Position numbers and translations under genes: made by a program. A DNA stretch of 5,303 nucleotides from positions 15,865 through 21,167 of the forward strand of contig NZ_JH604995.1 of NCBI RefSeq assembly GCF_000250875.1. Direction: 5' to 3'. Positions 3,973 through 5,303 of this stretch are shown piece by piece. Each line of letters begins with the position of its first letter. Within the stretch, counting starts at the first letter, position 1. The notes under the pieces are model-generated. The model had not been told where the DNA came from. It saw only the letters and a list, made by a program, of their open reading frames with translations, and made no database searches. The stretch comes from Sutterella parvirubra YIT 11816. Its GTDB lineage: Bacteria; Pseudomonadota; Gammaproteobacteria; Burkholderiales; Burkholderiaceae_F.

Positions 3973-5303
3973 TCAGAACCCTTCCGTCCTCACGACGCGC
4001 CCGGGGTTCAGGCGCCCCTCGGGGTCCAAAGCGCGCTTCACCGTCCGCATGAGGTCCAACTCCACCGGGTCCTTAGTGCGCTCCAATTCCAAGGTCTTCA
4101 TCGCGCCCACGCCGTGTTCGGCGGCGATCGAGCCGCCCGCCGCCAAGACGTGGTCGTGAACGATGCGGTGGATCTCGTCTTCAAAAGCGAAGATCGCCTT
4201 CGTGAGGGAACCCGCCACCGCCCCCACGTTGAAGTGAAGGTTCCCGTCGCCGTAGTGCCCGAAGATGCTGGGTTCCGACATCGGCACCGCGGCGCGGAGC
4301 GCCGCCGTCGTCCTCTCGATTACCTCCACCATGCGGGATCTCGGCACCGAGACGTCGTGCTTGACGTTTCCGCCCTGGCGCTTCACCGCGCCGGGGATCC
4401 CCTCGCGGATCGCCCAGAGGGCGTCCGCCTGGTCTTCGCTCTGCGAGACCGCGCCGTCGGTGATGAGGCCGGCGTCCATGAGCTCACCCAGCATGTCGGT
4501 CAAGCGCTCGTTCGCGGCGTCGGCATCGTCCGCACGCATGTGGGAGATTTCGGCCAGAACCTGCCAGTCGGCGGGGTCGGTGGGCGGCGTGAAGCCCCGC
4601 ACGGTGATGGCGCTCACGAGCGGGCTTCTCCCGATCAGCTCGAACGCGGTGAGCGTGGGGCCGGCCTCGCGCTCCAGTGCGGTGAAGAGCCCTTCGACGG
4701 CCTTCAAGTCGGCGAGCGTGAGCCAAAGCACGGTCCTCGACTGCGGACGGGGTTCGAGTTTCACCACGGCTTCCGTGATGATGCCGAGGGTTCCCTCCGA
4801 CCCGATGAAGAGTTGCTTCAGGTCGTAGCCCGCGTTGTCCTTTCTGAGTGATCGGGTGAGATCCAACACCCGGCCGTCCGCCAACACGACTTTGAGTCCC
4901 AACGTCAGCGCGCGGGTGTTCCCGTAGCGGAGCACGTGCACGCCTCCGGCGTTCGTCGCCAGGACGCCGCCCATCTGGGCGCTTCCTTCCGCGGCGAACG
5001 ACAAGGGAAAGAGCCGGTCGGCTTCTTTGGCCGCCTCCGCGAGCTTCGCCAGCACCACTCCGGCCTCGACGTGGGCGGTGTTGTTGACCGGGTCGATGGC
5101 AAGGATGCGGTTCATGCGGGCGGTCTGGAGGACGACCGTGCGGCGGTTCAGGTCGTCGGGCCACCCGGGGGATGGCGTCGCCCCCTCGACGTTCGAGGTG
5201 TTGCCGCCCTGGGCGATGACGACGAGGTTCTCTTCCCGGGCGATCCGCATCACTCGGGCGACCTCTTCGGTCGACCCGGGGCGCAGCACCGCAAGGCACG
5301 TGC
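3973..5303 (-). CDS. FAD-dependent 2-hydroxyacid dehydrogenase, GlcD/D-LDH type (5' end missing)
   Basis: Partial gene: the frame is open to the right edge, where AVLRPGSTEEV already matches the start of a PCMH-type FAD domain, so probably some 30-60 residues lie outside. Numbering from the Val codon at 5289, FAD-binding blocks appear as GGNTS (28-32), GGVLATNAGG (107-116) and FIGSEGTLGI (161-170). The C-terminal FAD-oxidase domain then shows KHDVSVP (310-316), GHYGDGNLHFN (344-354), EHGVGAMK (391-398) and LNPGRV (427-432). In the D-2-hydroxyglutarate/D-lactate dehydrogenase family the two His of HxGDGNLH and the Glu of the EHG motif hold a divalent metal that binds the substrate carboxylate; all are present (His345, His352, Glu391). 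It would oxidise a D-2-hydroxyacid such as D-lactate, glycolate or D-2-hydroxyglutarate, passing electrons to an acceptor protein or quinone. There is no iron-sulfur domain in the visible part. The substrate cannot be assigned from sequence. Confidence 0.92.
   Translation of the reverse strand, partial: TCLAVLRPGSTEEVARVMRIAREENLVVIAQGGNTSNVEGATPSPGWPDDLNRRTVVLQTARMNRILAIDPVNNTAHVEAGVVLAKLAEAAKEADRLFPLSFAAEGSAQMGGVLATNAGGVHVLRYGNTRALTLGLKVVLADGRVLDLTRSLRKDNAGYDLKQLFIGSEGTLGIITEAVVKLEPRPQSRTVLWLTLADLKAVEGLFTALEREAGPTLTAFELIGRSPLVSAITVRGFTPPTDPADWQVLAEISHMRADDADAANERLTDMLGELMDAGLITDGAVSQSEDQADALWAIREGIPGAVKRQGGNVKHDVSVPRSRMVEVIERTTAALRAAVPMSEPSIFGHYGDGNLHFNVGAVAGSLTKAIFAFEDEIHRIVHDHVLAAGGSIAAEHGVGAMKTLELERTKDPVELDLMRTVKRALDPEGRLNPGRVVRTEGF

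Noticed and set aside
3784..4851. Open frame of 355 codons on the + strand over the dehydrogenase
   Set aside because: It lies opposite the canonical FAD and metal motifs and encodes an Arg/His-rich sequence with no domain.

Overview
The window looks like a piece of a GC-rich bacterial chromosome (G/C-ending codons dominate in every gene). A Gram-negative is likely: one gene encodes a lipoprotein with a classical lipobox followed by Ala rather than an inner-membrane-retaining Asp, and the lic genes fit decoration of a surface glycan. A host-associated betaproteobacterium (for example Sutterellaceae) is my guess only; no rRNA or other taxonomic marker is present.

Layout. Positions 1-2472 (+ strand) hold a tightly packed operon segment resembling a lic (phosphorylcholine, ChoP) locus: licA-like choline kinase (22-825), licB-like EamA/DMT transporter (831-1757) and licD-like phosphocholine transferase (1747-2472). 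licA starts in a TGATG junction with what may be the last codons of an upstream gene. licA and licB are 5 bases apart, and licB and licD overlap by 11. The usual fourth member, licC (CTP:phosphocholine cytidylyltransferase), is absent between the three genes and may lie just outside the left edge. Together LicB would import choline, LicA phosphorylate it, LicC activate it to CDP-choline, and LicD transfer phosphocholine to a cell-surface glycan.

Positions 2473-2554 separate convergent genes and contain a strong hairpin that probably terminates transcription from both sides. On the - strand, 2555-3763 encodes a 402-residue lipoprotein of a family I do not recognise. Its 5' leader (3764-3812) can fold so that the Shine-Dalgarno sequence sits in a bulge and the AUG directly abuts the stem, which is the most unusual non-coding feature here. 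Upstream of it on the same strand, 3973-5303 is most of a GlcD-type FAD-dependent 2-hydroxyacid dehydrogenase whose N-terminus runs off the right edge.

The lic cassette is the coherent system in the window. The lipoprotein and the dehydrogenase have no visible functional link to it. No mobile element, tRNA, rRNA or CRISPR array was seen.
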